Of a stretch of 64,000 nt of DNA, positions 35,280-47,265 are shown piece after piece; the first letter of the stretch is position 1, and every line of letters begins with the position of its first letter. Under the pieces are notes generated by a model that saw nothing but the letters and a program-made list of their open reading frames with translations, was not told the origin of the DNA and did no database searches. Source of the DNA: Heliocidaris erythrogramma (taxonomy: Eukaryota; Echinodermata; Echinoidea; Camarodonta; Echinometridae); contig CM046863.1 of assembly GCA_025617745.1 (NCBI GenBank), positions 56,247,829 through 56,311,828 of the forward strand, given 5' to 3'. A program made the position numbers and the translations under genes.

Positions 35280-37100
35280 ACACACAAAAACCCAAAACAA
35301 AACACAACAAACAAAAACAACAAAAAAAAGGCACAAAACAAAACCCAACAAACAGCAACAAACAAACAAATCTAAAAAATCTGATTTGATTTTTGTCTTC
35401 TCCTTCCTCTTCTTTTTTCTTCATCTTCTTCTTTTTTTCTTCATCTTCTTGTACAATGAGTCCATCAACAGAAACCCCACACAATTCAGTCTATCATCCA
35501 GTTATTCAAGGTTGCATAAGGCTGTATTTACACCAATCCACCATCACACTTCAGAACACATGCCATATTGTGCCTACATCATCATCAGCATCACCACCAC
35601 ATCTTTCACAAAATTATGGGGAAAAAAACAAATAGAAGTTTCTCAGTGTGAAATGACGTTTATTAAACTAACTCACTTATCAACATAAAAGTTCTCTTGA
35701 AATGCAATATACAGATTATAACATATGGTTCATGGACAACAAATCACGGGGCAGGTGAGGGGGCGGCATACCAATTGCTATTTTATTTCAGTTTGTAAGC
35801 AAACAAGTGACATCCGATACATAGGTGGATTATAATGTATATCCATGTACATCCCTTCAATTTATCATCAGAATATACAAGACATAAAAGTTCAAAGAGA
35901 CCACCTTACTGCCCAAAATGATGAGGCGATGTTTGTCCAAATATTGGTAGTTTTGAAAATTTCGGGTTGTGCTGAAACTCCCAAGCGCCTGATTCGTTTG
36001 CCTAGAAACATGCCCCAGATTGATGGCACAACCATTGCACAGATGATAAAAAGGAAGAACTTACAGATTATAGAACCATTTGCGTTTCAAGAAAAATTAT
36101 CATAGCTATCGCAGGATAGCTTCAAGAATTTGATGAAAGGGATTATCATTTAAGGTTGAAGATCAAATAAATATGATTACATCTTAATGCACTACTTATG
36201 CATACAACGTTGCATTAAAGATGATGAACTAAAATCATATTTCATAATGTAGTCATGCCACATTTTTCTAACTCTGTTACTAAATTACATTGGAATTAAA
36301 AGCAAAATTATTTGATTTTGAAAATTTATTGGTTTTAGTTTGAATTTAAATTACTGCATTATTCTGAAATGACATGATAACTAACTGTGCCTAACTTAAA
36401 AGTTTTTTATCAAATATTTTTCTTAAGTGTGAAAAGAATTTAGAATTAGGCTCAAGATTAATCACTTTCTCATAATCATGTTTCAAATGGGCCAATCGTA
36501 CCAATTGCAATATAATTTTAATTACACCTACAAAAGTTAAATCCCATGTCAAATTTAGTCTTTGCCTTTATTTCAAAATTACGAATTAGGGGGTGTATCT
36601 ATAAATGATCTTGAAGTGAAATGTCAAGTGATTGCAATAAGGGCCATTCAACCCTGAACCACCCCCCCCCCCCAAAAAAAAAAGTGGAAAAAATGGGAAA
36701 AAAATAAATAAAAAATAAATAAATAAATGAAAGTTACAAATCTGTTTTTTTTCCCTTTGAATAATATGTTAGCTCTTTCTTTTGACCCAAACTTTGACAT
36801 TCAATTTCCAGCTCAGAAATAGCATTCCTGACATTTAGAATAAATGTAATTGCCATTATGTAAATTAGCAATTAATCTCGAGAGAAATTAATTAATTAAA
36901 CTTTATGTTTAAATGATAATAAAGATAAAAATATTTCGATCCTTAATGACTCCGTTACTTGACACGTAACAAGCAATGTAACTCATGAGCTTCCTTGGAC
37001 AACCTGCATTATAAAAACAAAAAGAAAGGACAAACAAAAATTAAACTTCTTGTAGACTGTGGACTGGATTTTAAAGAAGGAAACAAAAATGGGTACATCT
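35280..37100. other. No gene recognised
   Basis: CA- and CT-rich low complexity to 35450, then AT-rich sequence. A plus-strand 86-codon frame at 35845-36105 has no known domain. A C-run lies at 36661-36673. Confidence 0.4.
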
Positions 37101-37102
37101 AT

Positions 37103-37460
37103 CCAGGGGCGGATCCAGGATTTTGTATAATAAGGTGGGGGCATACAAATGCTGTATTGTCAACTTTGGGAAACTGCTAGGAGGGAGATTCGTATATTGT
37201 TTGGCCTTGCCAGTCCTCCAAATATCGCTCAGTGGGGGGAGGGGGGAGGGGGGGAGGGGGGAGGGGGGGTTATGGGGTCCAGTTTCCCTCCAGAAATATC
37301 TGACACAAAAAGTAAAACTAAACAAGAACAAAAACAAAAACAAAAAAGGTTTTCCGTTCTAAAAGGGGGGCACAATCCATACTGTTGTTTCAAGGGGGGC
37401 ACGGGCCGGGATTGTCCCCCCCCAAAAAAAAAAAAAAAAAACAACAACAAACAAACAAAC
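37103..37460 (+). mobile_element. hAT-like MITE, degraded (CAGGGGCGGATCC end)
   Basis: It starts CAGGGGCGGATCCAGGATTT, the same start as the element at 48974. G-rich runs, a CCCCCCCAAAA stretch and the phrase GGGGGGCACGGGCCGG recur in both. The right end (CCACCACTGC) is eroded. Confidence 0.55.
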
Positions 37461-38186
37461 AAACCCACCACTGCATTTGTTCTTCCTTCTTAATTATAGA
37501 AATGTAAATCTAAGTTTAAATCATTTAACAGACGTACATATTTTCATCTTCCATTCCAAATTTGATCCTAGACCAAGGCATTTAGTAAACTTTAAAATGG
37601 CTAAATCGGTAAGCGGGTATAATCAAAATAATTTACTGGACTTTAGAATTTTGATTTTGACTATACAGACTACGTCGGTAGACATCTAAGTCTATTAATA
37701 ATAAGATCTAATCTTACAGAGCTACTACTCAGACTAAGCAATGGAATATTGAAATTTACACCAATTATGTGGGCTTAGAGGTCTACATTTTCAAAAAACA
37801 ATTTACCTTTCCAGTTCAACTTGGGTTTCCTGCAGTGAGTGGATGACAATAATCTACAGCCCAGCCCCCAGGTACGGTCTATCAGTTTTTAGTATCACGA
37901 TATTGAATGGTCTGGTCCTGGTCCCCCTGTGTATCTCTACTTCGGTCCAAGGCAATAGCTCTGCAATCAAAAGAGAACAACAGGTTAGAATCATAGTAGT
38001 AATTAAAAGCATGCCACAGATCTACTATTTAAATTAATAATATTACTCGCACATGAAGGCCCTAGGTACTTCTCTCGTCTCAGTGACAGTGGTGACTCGT
38101 CGTGGTTGTCACTAGAGTACAGTAGGCCTACACAAAAGAAATTGGGACAGCTCTCAGTAGCAGAATAAGGTTATATTGTATAAAGT

Positions 38187-38455
38187 AGGGGCGTATCCAG
38201 GGGGGCGCAACAGGCGCGCCCCCCCCCCCCTATTGCCCGTCTAAAAAAAATAGCAAAAAAAAAAAAATCCTCATACCAATTGAAAATATTGTTCATTGAA
38301 TAGGCTTCAAAATTGGTCGCATATAGCACTATTTTGCATCTCAGCCCTTCTTCAGAAGCAAAAATTTCCCAAAGACCCCTCCCCCATGACGGCGATCAAT
38401 AATTCCTGGCGCCCCCCCCCCCCCCCCCTATTGGGAAATCCTGGATACGCCACTG
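38187..38455. mobile_element. MITE with GGCGTATCCAGG ends and internal poly-C runs
   Basis: GGGGCGTATCCAGG at the left and CCTGGATACGCCACT at the right are inverted repeats; two C-runs lie inside. It belongs to the same family type as 52006-52783. Confidence 0.7.
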
Positions 38456-38459
38456 TATA

Positions 38460-39120
38460 AAGAACATTTTAATCTGGTCCAGCATGATTCAAGACATTAT
38501 CATTCAAATTCTAAGTTGATCTTTCTAGACCCTCCTTAAACAAAGTTCAAGGTGAGGCCGAGGGCCTAATTCTAAGTCTAAGGTAGGCCTAGAATAGATC
38601 CAGGCTATCGTAGCCGTATGCAAAGCGCAGTTAGCCGGCCAGGATTGGCGCACCCAAAACTAACAGACCGCTGGGAAAGATCTTACCCGGCGCGGCCCAG
38701 CTCCCCAGAGTGAGGATCTTGCGCATTCAGTGTCATGATCAATCTTGAACAGGTCCACATCTACCGCAGATTGTCGGTAATGAAGCCATGCACTTTACTT
38801 TTTAGGCTTGAGCACTATCATAATATACAGATCTTCGGAAAATATCTGATCTTCTCGAAAAATATTACAAGTAGACTATTCAAAATGACCGTTTTAGAGT
38901 TCAATCAAAGATAATAATTTTGTTTTGTCATGCATGAGAAGAGGGACTGGGTGGGATGTGGGATAATACGTTTTGTACAGTGAACTCACTAGCAGCCACG
39001 ACGAACACATCCCAATTATTAAGAGGAATGTTAAACAAAATACATATTTACTTACATTTCATGGCATCATACGGCATTACTTTGATGAGAATGTCCACCG
39101 GAGAATTTTCTGCTTTCGTG
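38460..39120. other. No gene recognised
   Basis: Mixed sequence with CTAGGCCT-rich patches. The plus frame 38956-39207 overlaps the candidate minus-strand exon below and has no known domain. Confidence 0.35.
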
Positions 39121-39128
39121 AGACTTAC

Positions 39129-39228
39129 AAGACAAACTCCTTCTAAAACAGAAAATTCTCAAAAACAAAGTTTTTTTGAGATTTGTGTTGAAATGGCACA
39201 AAAGTAGCACTACCCGCACGGCCGCCAT
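39129..39228 (-). CDS. Candidate first coding exon of an unknown gene
   Basis: On the minus strand an ATG in strong context (AAAATGGCGGCC) opens a frame starting MAAVRVVLLLCHFNTN, followed by basic and aromatic residues, to a consensus donor (CTT then GTAAGT) that leaves in phase 1. The leader has the hydrophobic/basic, acid-free look of a mitochondrial presequence. CCCACAATTCCCTA just upstream resembles a ZNF143-type promoter motif. No downstream exon was identified, and the nearest acceptor tried gave a stop. It could equally be chance or a 5' UTR. Confidence 0.25.
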
Positions 39229-39649
39229 TTTCCCTATTTCGTGTCAAAATCGTAGGGAATTGTGGGAATGAAAAAATGAATTATGTATGATCTTATACAT
39301 AAAACATTATGTTAATATGAGCCACTAACCAATCATCGAACGGTATTTGACGAGTTTTTGACGTCATTCCTCATGAATAAACATTTATTGAAATTGACCC
39401 TCCTAGCTCACTGTTCAAATTGGCCAAAGCTCCCACAATGCATCCAATGCAAAGCCTATGGAATGTCAAAGGTCAGATTTTAGTTGGCCCTCTAGCCCTC
39501 CTTCGGAGGGCATACTGTGTATGATCGAATCTCTTTGTAAACAAATAATATTTCTTCCCGCCCGCGCGCCGTTCATTTGCAAAGTTCCTCTTGATCACGT
39601 TTCTAATTCTATATTAAAATGTGACGTTGCACGCACCTCATTAGCATAA

Positions 39650-39852
39650 ACGGCCACGGCCAGGCCCCGTTTGCTTTTACACTACCTCGGGTCGTGGCCG
39701 AGCCGCGGCTCAGCCCGGGCTCAGACTACCTCCTGAGCTGGTCCGAAAACTGGCCGCGGCCTGGCCTCGGGCCTGGCCCCTTTTGCTTTTACATCACCCA
39801 AAAGTCGCGGCCTGGCCGCGACTTTTGGGTGATGTAAAAGGGGCCCTAGACA
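39650..39852. repeat. GC-rich repeat end (GGCCGCGGCC type), right, with perfect hairpin
   Basis: GGCCACGGCCAGGCCCC and GGCCGCGGCCTGGCC motifs lead into a perfect 25-bp-arm hairpin at 39786-39840 (arms begin CTTTTACATCACCCAAAAGT; loop CCTGG). It then ends GGGGCCCTAGAC, the complement of the left end at 34412. Confidence 0.75.
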
Positions 39853-40020
39853 GAGCTCACAAACACCCCGTGCAAAACGAATAGGGTCTGAGGCATAAGA
39901 AGAAAAAGAAGAAGAATAAGAATGCAGAACGCGAACGAGAATAGAAGATTGACGTCCTGACGTCAATCTAAAAAGTTAACGGACGACGGACGACGGACGC
40001 CGGACAAATTTCCATCGCAA

Positions 40021-40060
40021 TAGCTCACTCGAGCCTTAGGCTCAGGTGAGCTAAAAAGCG
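40021..40060. repeat. Short palindrome AGCTCAC.CGAGCC..GGCTC
   Basis: AGCTCACTCGAGCC and GGCTCAGGTGAGCT form a stem-loop. It is preceded by GGACGACGGACGACGGACG repeats; the combination looks like the end of a dispersed repeat. Confidence 0.6.
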
Positions 40061-40249
40061 AGAGTTTGATCAAAATGCCTATCAATGTTGATATGCAACG
40101 GACAGTTTATATTATGGGCATGATTGTTAAAACACAACTATGTCAACGCTATACACCTACGTTTAGTGTGCTTCCTTTTCACTTTTTGGAAACAGTCCCT
40201 TTTTATTTTTTATTTTTATGTTTTTATATCATTTAAGTTCAAGAACAAT

Positions 40250-43160
40250 CTGCTTTCTTAGTAGGCCTACATCTATCTTCATTGAATCATGATTTTAGGT
40301 TATCAGTTGTGAATGTAACACGTGGATACTGGAAATGTTCAATCATATTTCTGCATATGGCGTTGCTTCCGCAAATTTCGCTCTCACAGGGCATGAAATC
40401 AACATCGCTGATCAACTGATCTACAGTGTCTAGCTCTATATCATGCACTTCTCTTTCCTTTATCGTTTTCTAATCTCAGAGCGTCAGGCGAATGACCTTT
40501 AAAAGTGACTTATATTTTCTTTGAAGCCATATTAAAAGAGCTTGAATAATGTACTGTACTCGGGGATTTTGTTTTAGTTAGATCGTTCACATGTAGACTA
40601 GAATAACATTGCACTTACAAAAGAAATCGTGGCAACATAAATAATAATGATGATAATGTGTATGATGATGCTGACAATAATAATAACACTGAGTACTATA
40701 TGTACTACTACTACTTCTACTACTACTACTACTACTAAGTACTTATGGTATTAATATTGGTTTTCCCGGCCACTTTTCTCATTTGGTCATTCACATTCAT
40801 ATTTCGTGAATTCAACATAACTTAAATATCGACCAAGAAAGAATTGCTCAAAGTAAGAATCAGGACCGAGCATTCAAATTAAACAAAAGGAAAACAAATT
40901 CACGTAATGTGAATTCAACTTGTAAATGCGATCACTTTTATAGTACATCTGCACATTCAAGTTAACACAGTATACTGAACGTGTTAACTTGCATGCACTG
41001 ATCTCAAAAGACCGGCATGCACGAATTTGTAAACTGAATGCATGTTTGGTTGACTCGTTGAATTTGAATGTTTGCATTCTTAATTTGAATTACAGAATTC
41101 GTCCAAGAGCGACATTTGCGTTAAAATTGAATTATAAATTTGAGTGACCAAATGATTGCATTGACCGGAAAACATATTGAAATAATAATAATAGTAACAA
41201 TAATAATAAGAATAACAGAAAACTAAAATTATATATTAAATCTAATTATTGTATAATTATAGAGTTTCTTCTTTCTTAGTAGGCCTACATGTATTTTCAT
41301 TGAATCATGATTTTAGGTTAAATCAGTTGTGAATGTAACACGTGGATACTGGAAATGTTCAATCAGATTTTTGCATTTGGTGTTGCTTCCGCAAATTTCG
41401 CTCTCACATGGCATGAAATCAACATCGCTGATCAACAGTGCTGATCTACAGTGTCTAGATCTATATCATGCACTTCTCTTTCCTTTATCGTTTTCTAATC
41501 TCAGAGCGTCAGGCGAATGACCTTTAAAAGTGACCTATATTTTCTATGAAGTCATATTAAAAGAGCTTGAATAATGTACTGTACTCGGGGATTATGTTTT
41601 AGTTAGATCGTTCACATGTAGACTAGAATAACATTGCGCTTACAAAAGAAATCGTGGAAACATAAATAATAATAATAATGATAATGTGTATGATGATGCT
41701 GATAATAATAATAATTAAACACTACTACTATTACTACTACTAATGATATTAATATGGTTTTCCCGGCCACTTTAATCATTTGGTCACTCACATTCATATT
41801 TCGTGCATTCAACATAACTTAAATGTCGACCAAGAAAGAATTGTTCAAAGTAAGAATCCGGGCCGAGCATTCAAATTAAACAACAGGAAAACAAATTCAC
41901 ATAATGTGAATTCAACTTGCAAATGCGAGCTCTTTTATATTAGATCTGCGCATTCAAGTTAACACAGTAAACCAAACGTGTTAACTTGCATGCACTGATA
42001 TCAAAAGACCGGCATGCACGAATTTGTAAACTGAATGCATGTTTATAGGTTGACTCGTTGAATTTGAATGTTTGGATTCTTAATTTGAATTACAGAATTC
42101 GTCCAAGAGCGACATTTGTGTTAAAATTGAATTATAAATTTGAGTGACCAAATGATTGCATTGACCGGAAAACATATTAAAATAATAACAATAAAAGAAA
42201 ACTAAAATGATGATAATAAATCTTATTATTGTATAATTACAGAGTTTCTTCTTTCTTAATAGGCCTACGTGTATCTTCATCGAATCATGATTTTAGGTTA
42301 TCAGTTGTGAATGTAACACGTGGATACTGGAAATGTTCAATCATATTTTTGCATTTGGTGTTGCTTCCCCAAAATTCGCTTTCACAGGGCATGAAATCAA
42401 CATCGCTGATCAACAGTACTGATCTACAGTGTCTAGATCTATATCATGCACTTCTCTTTCCTTTATCGTTTTCTAATCTCAGAGCGTCAGGCGAATGACC
42501 TTTAAAAGTGACCTATATTTTCTTTGAAGCCATATTAAAAGAGCTTGAATAATGTACTGTACTCGGGGATTATGTTTTAGTTATATAGATCGTTCACATG
42601 TAGACTAGAATAACATTGCGCTTACAAAAGAAATCGTGGAAACATAAATAATAATAATAATGATAATGTGTATGATGATGCTGATAATAATAATAACACT
42701 ACTACTATTACTACTACTAATGATATTAATATAGGTTTTCCCGGCCACTTTAATGGTCATTCACATTCATATTTCGTGCGTTCAAAGTAACGTAAATTTC
42801 GACCGAGAAAGAATTGTTCAAAGTAAGAATCCGGGCCGAGCATTCAAATTAAACAACAGGAAAACAAATTCACATAATGTGAATTCAACTTGTAAATGCG
42901 AGCACTTTTATAGTAGATCTGCGCATTCAAGTTAACACAGTAAGCCTAACGTGTTAACTTGCATGCACTGATCTCAAAAGACCGGCATGCACGAATTTGT
43001 AAACTGAATGTATGTTTATAGGTTGACTCGTTGAATTTGAATGTTTGCATTCTTAATTTGAATTACAGAATTCGTCCAAGAGCGACATTTGCGTTAATTT
43101 GAATTATAAATTTGAGTGTCCAAAATGATTGCACTGAACGGAAAACCTATAATGGTAATA
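40250..43160. repeat. Three tandem copies of a ~1-kb repeat
   Basis: Unit starts are marked by GTAGGCCTAC-type sequence at 40261, 41279 and 42259 (periods 1018 and 980). Each holds TGAATGTAACACGTGGATAC, CATGCACTTCTCTTTCCTTT, an AAT/ATG and ACT microsatellite, and GACCGGCATGCACGAATTTG. A 5-base indel (CAGTG-type) in copy 1 and non-matching frames between copies argue against coding. It lies just 3' of the last LRR exon in the sense of that gene. Confidence 0.93.
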
Positions 43161-43472
43161 CTCTTAATGATAATGATAATAATAATAACAATAAAATAAG
43201 ATTAAAATTATTACCTAAATGTAAGTTTATTTTGCTCAATTTACATTCAGACTATACTAATACTAATGCACATTGAAATAAGAATATAACAATACGGAGA
43301 AATAATAATTTATTTTTGTAATAAATAAAAATCAACATAAAACTAGGAGGCTACATCCACGTCTAAACTATTCATCCCTTTATGCATTCATAATACGCGT
43401 TAGTACTGTAGAAAACGGAATAGAATCATCTCATACAATCTATTTTATATTATGAGTTGAACAATAACTTAC

Positions 43473-43990
43473 CGTACGTATTTCATCGTCTTCACATGTC
43501 TGCAACACTCGACGAGGTAAACCAAGTCTTCCTCGTCTGTGCACTTCACCCTCATCACAATCAGCCACTGTAGGTTGTTGGTTTGTTCTCTGATCAGAAG
43601 ACCCAGTCCTCTCATCGTCTCTCTCGATACATTCTTCTTCTCTGATGTGAGTGAGTCCGGTGCTATAAGGAAGATGTCTTTGAGCTGCTGTCCCCCGGTC
43701 AGACGAAGACCAGCCATGATCTGAGGTATGTCTCTCTCTGCATCATCGATAGTGATATCGATCACTTTCAAGCCAGGTATCGATGAGAGCAGACCTTCGT
43801 AGCTTTGTGACGTCACTCTCTCAGCTATCAGCTTTGTGACGGATGGAAGCTCAGGATGAGATGGAGGGAAACTGAGAGAGGAGTCTGAGATAGTAAGCTC
43901 GGACAGTGAGGTGAAGGATCTGAGGCAGGACCACAACCTGATGGTCATCTCAGCAGATAGTTGGCAGTCCCTAATCGTTAACATAGGGAT
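43473..43990 (-). CDS. NLR leucine-rich-repeat exon (cassette 3)
   Basis: The exon is open from an acceptor (CATTACAG) to a donor (ACG then GTAAGT) and encodes about 172 residues. It enters in phase 0 and leaves in phase 2. LRR-like strands are visible: MLTIRDCQLS, LSELTISDSSLSF, VTKLIAERVT, LKVIDITIDD, DIFLIAPDSL, LQWLIVMRVK. It is a paralogue of the exons at 46.8 and 51 kb, sharing RLWSCLRS, SSLSFP..PELPSVTKLIAE, SYEGLLSS.PGLK and TMRGLGL. It would form part of the ligand-sensing C-terminal arm of a cytosolic NLR. The next exon downstream (phase 2 entry) was not identified. Confidence 0.78.
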
Positions 43991-44416
43991 CTGTAATGAA
44001 TTACAAGAAAATGAATGCGTCAATTTTACATCATATTCAATCTAGGGAGTTACATACAATCTCTTGCTTTCACTATCATGGACAAAACATACGCTTTACA
44101 ACTACTACATCGTATTATTTTTTTTAAAGTTATTTTGTATGAATTATTATTTTATTTATTTTATTTTATTTATTATTATTTTTTTTTTTTTTGGGGGGGG
44201 GGAAGGGTAACTTTTAACCATTTTCATTTTTTTTTCTGACGTCTTTTGGAAATTGCCATTTAATTGTAGGCCTAGTATGAATTTAATAGGCCATTTGCGC
44301 AATGCAATAAATAAGAAAGAAATATCATTTATTTTGCTGCATTTTCTATGAGACGGAATGTATAAATTGCTTTTGTTGAACATTTCTAAACACTGAGGCC
44401 TATCAGGCCTACTTAC

Positions 44417-44456
44417 ATTTGATACGCGTCTGTCCGAGTTCAGCGATTCAGAAAAC
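44417..44456 (-). CDS. Putative 40-nt linker exon (phase 2 to 0)
   Basis: A pyrimidine-rich acceptor ending CTATAG precedes 40 coding bases giving FSESLNSDRRVSN, followed by a consensus donor AAAT then GTAAGT. The one-base entry completes the codon left by the 46.8-kb LRR exon (CA plus G gives Gln) and it exits in phase 0 into the 44-kb LRR exon. Position and phase match the small exon at 47918-47960. Confidence 0.5.
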
Positions 44457-44595
44457 CTATAGCATTTTATAGGAGAAAGATGGAGAAAAACAAGACAGTC
44501 GGTAATAAAATATTTCAAATTCTAGAGTGATAGTACGGATGGTAACAATAAATAAGAATCATGTTAATGGCAATGATGATAATTATAATTATAAG

Positions 44596-44620
44596 AAGAA
44601 GAAGAAGAAGAAGAAGAAGA
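44596..44620 (+). repeat. (GAA)n microsatellite
   Basis: About eight GAA triplets. Confidence 0.9.
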
Positions 44621-44901
44621 TAAAACTTTTTAGTAAAGAATACGAATTAAAATCAAAGTCATGAGAGAGATGAAGGTTAGTGTGTATGTATGTGAGAGAG
44701 TGATATGCAATAAATGAGCATAAACATGACCAAGTTTTCTGACAAAAGTGTTTTTATACCTCTTCTTGTGATATTTTCTGTAAAAATGGTAGGATATTTT
44801 TGTACCTTACTCGTCCTTTGTCATGACATAATCATACCTAATATTAAACATCTTTGATAATCATTGAGCCTTATCTTTTATGTCAAAGTTTATTGATTTC
44901 A

Positions 44902-46405
44902 GGGGCCGTATTGAATAAACTTCTTAGACATTTTTCTTAAGTTTAAGAAAAATTTCTAAGAATGTGTCTAGTTAAAGAAATATGCCCTAGGCCTAGGCCC
45001 TAATGGTATTCTAAAAACGTTAACCACCGACAGATTAAACAAATGTCTTAGAGACTTAGATTCAGTGACGTCATTACACTGTAGCCTACATGTACCGTAT
45101 GTAAAGTCACATAGCCAAGTCGAGCAACACAACTGCAGCCAAAATTTGCCTTTGCGTTTTGCCTGTTAAAAATAAAATGAAAATCGCAGGAAAAAAAGAA
45201 AATTATACACAAATCGTATGGGATCGGGAGAACCGAACAAAATGATCAGCCTAAATTAAATGCTCATAATTTTTTTCTTGACCGACTGTGCACTAGATTT
45301 AGCCTAGGCCTAGGCCCTAGCCTAGGCTAGGGCCTAGTTGTTACTTTGACTTAGGCTAGCGCTATGCCTATGGATCAGTTAAGACCTCTTCTCCTGGACC
45401 TAGGCCCTATATCCACCGTCTAGAGTCTAGTCTCGGCCACTGTACTTATCTTTCTAACAATTTAGAAGAGTCTGGTCCAAGGCTATACTGCTATTTTAGA
45501 CTTTAGGCAGGCCTCAGCTAGTCTCCACGTAGCTAGCTAGTCCAGTCGCCCTGCCAGGGCTAATCGGTGGCCTGCATGCTAGCCCATTGTCAGTCGTCTA
45601 GGCCTAGTGGGCTTCTACTTAGATAGAACTAAAAAAGTTGGCGTTAAATATGTTACAGGTCTACTCAGGTCTCAGTCATAATTATATTAAACACATTTTA
45701 TCTCACCTCTTAACAATGCCCGGGATCACTGTCTCCATATTATTATTGATTAAACTAAAGAGAGTTGTTAACTCACAATTTCCAACTAGTTGTAGTCAGT
45801 GTTATAATTTCGGTGGTGGGCCTGGGCGCGCGGGTTCTTTCTTTTCTTGTACTTCTACGTGTACGTGTGTACACAATTCCACACTGCGCGTACTATATGC
45901 CGCGCCGACGACAACACTGTCGACTGCGCGCGCTTCCAAATACAGCTGGCTAGCTCACGTCACGTCACGTCACGCAGTGCAGATCTATAAATAGGTCAAA
46001 AGTCTAAAACGTGCGGTACGTGCATTCATAATAATGGAACACCATTCGTATTTTTTCATCATAGTCATAGCCATAGGTTTTCATTCTACTAGTATATCTT
46101 TGCAGCCCAGCGGACCATTTTAAGCATCCTCCCTATATGCTAAAATATAGGGTAGAATTCTTACCTATCATCATTGTACATTAGAATGCGTATGTCCATT
46201 TAAGAATTTTGACTTGGAAAAAATCAAAGATTTTATACCTAACTCTGAAAAATCGGATAAGATGAAAGTCTTTAAGTTTAGAAAAAAGTTCTTAGCAAAT
46301 ATCTTTATATCGAATACGCATTTTGATTAAGATTTTTGTTTAAAAAAGATGAGAATTAAAGAATTCATAAATATCATTCTTAAGTATTTTCTAAAATACG
46401 ACCCC
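44902..46405. mobile_element. Possible 1.5-kb TIR element in NLR intron
   Basis: GGGGCCGTATTGAATAAACT at the left and the complement of ...CTAAAATACGACCCC at the right are similar inverted ends. The interior holds CCTAGG-rich palindromic patches (45300-45340) and a GC-rich section (45820-45975). No transposase is seen. Confidence 0.45.
45956..45993 (+). promoter_or_regulatory. CRE-like repeat with TATA box
   Basis: CACGTCACGTCACGTCACG (overlapping TGACGTG/CRE-type sites) is followed 12 bases later by TATAAATA. It follows a locally GC-rich segment. It could be a promoter inside the intronic element; no clear gene follows on the plus strand. Confidence 0.3.
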
Positions 46406-46759
46406 AGGTGGATATTTTGGTAATTAAAAGTCAACATATTAACCTGACCAAAAAAGTTAATTATGCCCATTTCATGTCAAATGTATGGATTAAAAACATG
46501 AACAAGAACGCGCTGATTAAAAGGAAACCCGCGATAGATGCAAGAAATTTTGAATCTTCTTTTTTCTTCTTTATTCTGTTTTCTTTGTTCACTCTTTAAA
46601 AAAAATGTTTTAAATGTAAATTTTCATCATCCAATAATACCATGTGCATGAGTGAGCGTGCTTATAAAATGTTTAACTCATTGTTAGATGTTATTTTGAA
46701 AATGGAAGTAATAAAAGGATCTTAAAACAAAATAGGTACGGTAGTAATTTAATACTTAC

Positions 46760-47265
46760 TGTTCTATATACAAACTAGATGATATCAAACGTGTCGAAGG
46801 CTCAACGCGATCAATTACTTCCTCCTCCGGTCCGGATACCACACCTGACAATACCACCTCGTACCCGATCCGAAGACCCAGTCCTCTCATCGTCTCTACA
46901 TTCTTCTTCTCTGACCGGAGTGTATCGGGTGCTTTAAGCCTGATGCCCGTGAGCTCCTGTCCCGTCAAACGTCGACGAAGACCAGTCTGGATCTGGGATA
47001 TGTCTTCTTTCCTGACATCATCGATAGTGATATCGATCTCTCGCACGCCAGGTAAAGAAGAGAGCAGACCTTTGTAGCTTTGTGACGTCACTCTCTCGGC
47101 TATAAGCTTTGTGACGGATGGAAGCTCAGGAGGAGATGACCGGAAACTGAGAGAGGAGCCTGAGATGGAGAGATGCTTCAGAGAAGCGACGGATCTGAGG
47201 CAGGACCACAATTTGTCGATCATCTCAGTAGATAGTTGGCAGTGCTTTATCTCAAGCCTCGAATT
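46760..47265 (-). CDS. NLR leucine-rich-repeat exon (cassette 2)
   Basis: The exon is open from an acceptor (TTTCATTGCAG) to a consensus donor (ACA then GTAAGT) and encodes about 168 residues, phase 0 in and phase 2 out. Strands: RLEIKHCQLS, LKHLSISGSSLSF, VTKLIAERVT, VREIDITIDD, LTGIRLKAPD, TMRGLGLRIG. It is closest to the cassette 3 exon in its first 100 residues. After GLRIG the sequence (YEVVLSGVVSGPEEEVIDRV) departs from the other two copies. Confidence 0.78.

Noticed and set aside
34794..35484. Lys/Glu-rich and Phe/Leu-rich frames
   Set aside because: They are translations of the GAA-rich tract and the neighbouring C-run.
40300..40470. Minus-strand Cys-containing frame in tandem repeat copy 1 as a terminal NLR exon
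   Set aside because: A 5-base indel breaks the frame in the other two copies and no good acceptor of the needed phase was seen.
41329..42935. Plus-strand 60-89 codon frames conserved between tandem copies 2 and 3
   Set aside because: Differences between copies are mostly amino-acid changing and copy 1 is frameshifted, so there is no sign of coding selection.
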